A stretch of DNA of 64,000 nt from Ophiocordyceps camponoti-saundersi (nom. inval.) (taxonomy: Eukaryota > Ascomycota > Sordariomycetes > Hypocreales > Ophiocordycipitaceae). Position numbers and translations under genes: made by a program. Positions 61,176-64,000 of this stretch are shown piece by piece (positions within the stretch are counted from its first letter, which is position 1; each line of letters opens with the position of its first letter). The stretch covers positions 1 to 64,000 of the forward strand of contig PDHQ01000176.1 of NCBI GenBank assembly GCA_003339415.1, read 5' to 3'. Below the pieces are notes generated by a model, which saw nothing but the letters and a program-made list of their open reading frames with translations, did not search any database and had not been told where the DNA came from.

Positions 61176-62639
61176 AAAACTTATAAAAGTTTTATACTCC
61201 TTAATATTTATAAAAAGCTAACTTTATTAATATAAAATAACTAATAAGGTTTTAAGGTATATATAGTATATATACTTAAAATTATAGTTTATATATAGCC
61301 CGCGCCCGTCCCGCGTATAATACTAACTAATTATATATATTTATATATACTTTACGCTTATTATATACGCGGACTTAACTAAGCACCCCTTTACGTAACT
61401 TAGCTATTTAAGCGTAGCTTAAATCCCTTATATACCCCGCTATTTTAGGAAAAGAGTATTTCTAGCTATAATATATATATATATAAAGTATAAGTTAAAA
61501 TACCCTTTATATAGAAAAATCTTTTTCCTCCTTTTTTCTTTTTCTCCTTAAGCTAGTTATATTATTTTTTCTCGCTAGGTAAATTTTTCTTTAAGCCTTA
61601 TATTTTATTATTACGCTATTATATTCTTATAATTCTTTTTATTATTATTATTATTTTTTAAGCTTTTTATATTTATTAAGTTATTATCTTATTACCTTAA
61701 TATATTATTTAGTTAGCTATAGTTACTATCTTATATAATAAGTAAATATATTATAAAAGGAGATTTAAATAATAAAAGTATTATTATATTATAAAAAGAA
61801 AAATATATATATACTCATTATATTTAAAACTTTTATAATAGCTATAATATTAATTATTAATATAATTATAAGGTAGCTTATAAAGTATATAAATAGTAGC
61901 AAAAATAATATTTTTAAGAAAAATACCTTTTTATTATAAATATATACTTATAGTAAGCTATTTATAACTTATAAATAATAGTTAAGAAAAAATAAGCTAT
62001 TACCTTGCCCGCTCGCCTTTACGTTAAAAAAGTCCTTAGCTAGCGTGCCCGGCTTATATTAAAGTTTCTTACTTATATTAACTACTTATAAACTATATTA
62101 GCCGCTACTTATATTATACCGCGCTTAGCGATTAATCTTTACTCCCTTTTTATACTAAGTAATAGTAATTCTTTACGCTTATCCCTACTACTAATAATAT
62201 AATTACTATACCCGCCTTATATGTTCTAACTTATAATATATTTTTAATAATAATATAATATTAATAATAATAATAATAATAATAAGGCGCTCTTATTATT
62301 AACTTTAACTTTTTCGCCTTATAATATAAAATATTCCTCTAATAGTAAAAGGAATAATAATAATAAATTTTTAAATAATAATAGAATAAGTAAGCTATTT
62401 AAATTATAAACTATTAAGTAGATATTATTAATTAATATATAAGAGCGTAAAAATAAAGAGAGGAATAATATCTCTTACTAAATAATCTTAACGCTAACTA
62501 GTTTATATAATATATTAAGCTTACCCGCTACTTTATAATACGCCGCCTCCGCTAACTTATATATATTACCTAGCTAAAGCTTTTAATTACTTAGTATTTA
62601 TATATATTACTTATCCTCCCTTTTTACTATATATTAATA
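61176..62639. other. RIP tract between H and G copies
   Basis: 1.46 kb of AT-rich DNA with a G+C patch near 61,295-61,320 and a TAA microsatellite at about 62,262-62,285. No gene or repeat partner seen. Confidence 0.5.
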
Positions 62640-62850
62640 AAGTAAGTATTAGAATATATATATTACTAGCTGCTTAAGAATATAATACGCGTTAAATACG
62701 CGTAACACGCGTCGCAGAGATTACTATCTCTATATAAATAAAGTAGGAGGTTAGAGGCACGTATAAAGAGGAGTCGAACTCGAGATAATACCGATCCGAG
62801 ATTAGTATAATATTAATATAATATACGTTATTAATATAATAAAAATCGAG
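62640..62850. repeat. Repeat G, copy 2, lightly RIP-affected
   Basis: Partner of 27,195-27,410 but much richer in CG (ACGCGTAACACGCGTCGCAG; GAGTCGAACTCGAG). The latter, read in reverse, contains a GTTCGACTC string that fits an RNA polymerase III B box, but no tRNA fold was found. Confidence 0.6.
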
Positions 62851-62964
62851 GGTAGGTAGGAGTATAGCTAGACGTATATATAATATATTAATCTTTTCTA
62901 TACTTTTATTTAAGTAAGAAGTTATAAATAGAGTTATTAAATTAATTATTCGTAACTCCTTCTG

Positions 62965-63485
62965 CTAAAATATATTAGATAGGAGATATAATATTCTTTT
63001 AGCTATATAATCTAATAGAAATACCTAAACCTTATTAATTAAGTTAATATATATATATATAGAGTTCCTTATAGCTATTAACTTATATATTATAATAAGA
63101 GCAAAACGCAATATTAGCCTCTTATTTAGCTTAAGAAAAATACCTAACTAATACTAATTAGTAATAAAGCTAGGTTATTTTTATAATAATTATCTCTTAT
63201 TACTTAAAGTATAATTAGATTTAGAAGAGTAATCTTAATAATAGCTATTATTAAAATACTAATATATTAAAAGCTATAATTACTATTTCGATAAGTTACG
63301 GATATACTTTAACTAATATTTAGTTAGTACTTAATAATTTAGATATTCTAGTACTTAGTAATAACTTACTATAAGTTAATATTATTTACTTATTCTTTCT
63401 TTTTAGATTTAGTCCGCGGTTTATAAAACCTTATTTTAATTTTAACTCGGAGTTATATTAGTCTTAGATTAGTTTTAGTAATTAC
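62965..63485 (+). repeat. Repeat H, copy 2
   Basis: Partner of H copy 1. It starts near TGCTAAAATATATTAGATA and ends near TTTTAGTA; TGCTAA...TTAGCA would be a normal LTR terminus before RIP, which supports the LTR reading. Confidence 0.65.
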
Positions 63486-64000
63486 TTAGTATATTTTATT
63501 TTATAATACTTTATAAAAATTAGAGAAAAATCTCTTATAAAGGAATTAATTTAGCAAAATATAAGAGATAAAAATAATAAAAAGGAAAAATAAAAATAAT
63601 AAAAACGAAAAAGAAACCTTACGACCGGAGTCCCTTAATATTACTTCTAGCGTAAACGCTAAAGAGGACGCGCCTCCCGCTAAGCTTAGAGTATAAGGCG
63701 AGCAATATTAGCATATTAACGATATTAGTTAAATATTAACTTAAACTTAAATAAGGATTATATTATTATTAAACTTACCTTAATATATTAGTCCTTATAT
63801 AAGGGCATATTATTACTTATAAAGATAGCTAAAGCTTAAGCTAAGGCTACTACTATAAGAACTATTTACTAAGTTAATATTAGCTTATATAATATCTAAA
63901 CTTAGAAAATAAGCTATATATATATTATTATAATAAATATTTACTTTCGCGTAAATATAATAAGCTATCGCTAGCTAAAATACTTATTCTTAATAAGCGT
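63486..64000. other. RIP tract at the window end
   Basis: About 515 bp with a GC-richer patch at 63,620-63,700. No gene or repeat partner seen. Confidence 0.5.

Noticed and set aside
62755..62800. Possible tRNA or tRNA pseudogene (reverse strand GTTCGACTC)
   Set aside because: Only a B-box/T-loop-like string is present; no cloverleaf with acceptor, D and anticodon stems could be drawn.
26441..64000. Regional centromere
   Set aside because: RIP-affected transposon arrays do form centromeres in some fungi, but nothing in the sequence separates that from ordinary AT-rich heterochromatin. CENP-A or Hi-C data would be needed.

Overview
This window looks like nuclear DNA of a filamentous ascomycete (Pezizomycotina); I cannot name the species. 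About 59 of the 64 kb is extremely AT-rich and almost free of CpA and TpG dinucleotides. That is the signature of repeat-induced point mutation (RIP), the premeiotic fungal process that turns C into T, mainly at CpA, in duplicated DNA. The surviving G and C sit mostly in GpC, CpC and CpG steps. No intact reading frame survives in these tracts.

A single gene island of about 5 kb (roughly 21.16-26.09 kb), with ordinary base composition and short fungal introns, interrupts the AT-rich DNA. It holds two convergent genes: a two-exon PRMT3-type protein arginine methyltransferase on the + strand (560 aa) and an eight-exon OPT-family oligopeptide transporter on the - strand (718 aa). Their stop codons are 105 bp apart. 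Every splice junction was derived from GT/AG signals, reading frame and family motifs. The two proteins have no evident shared pathway.

The rest is a layered pile of nested transposons whose order of arrival can be read from target-site duplications (TSDs) and paralogous empty sites. From left to right: a Ty3/gypsy-like LTR element (about 183-9,730) broken by a non-LTR-like element C1 and a 1.78-kb mini-LTR element A1; a partial A copy (9,735-11,119) split by a 1,069-bp foldback element carrying a GC-rich minisatellite; a gypsy 3' end with LTR; element DFE copy 1 (11.66-20.48 kb), interrupted by C3; then the gene island. To its right come DFE fragments, DFE copy 2 in reverse (28.69-45.02 kb) split by A2 and by a complete 7.29-kb LTR element (33,722-41,010), C2, A3, a hAT-like element (49,888-51,397), a 5.37-kb LTR element (51,760-57,131) with a 416-bp inverted-repeat element inside, a second hAT-like end, and two further repeat families (G, H).

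The names A, B, C, DFE, G and H are labels made here. Except for the gypsy and hAT-like assignments, the families are described by structure only, because RIP has erased most coding signal. No tRNA, rRNA, CRISPR or bacterial-type feature was seen.
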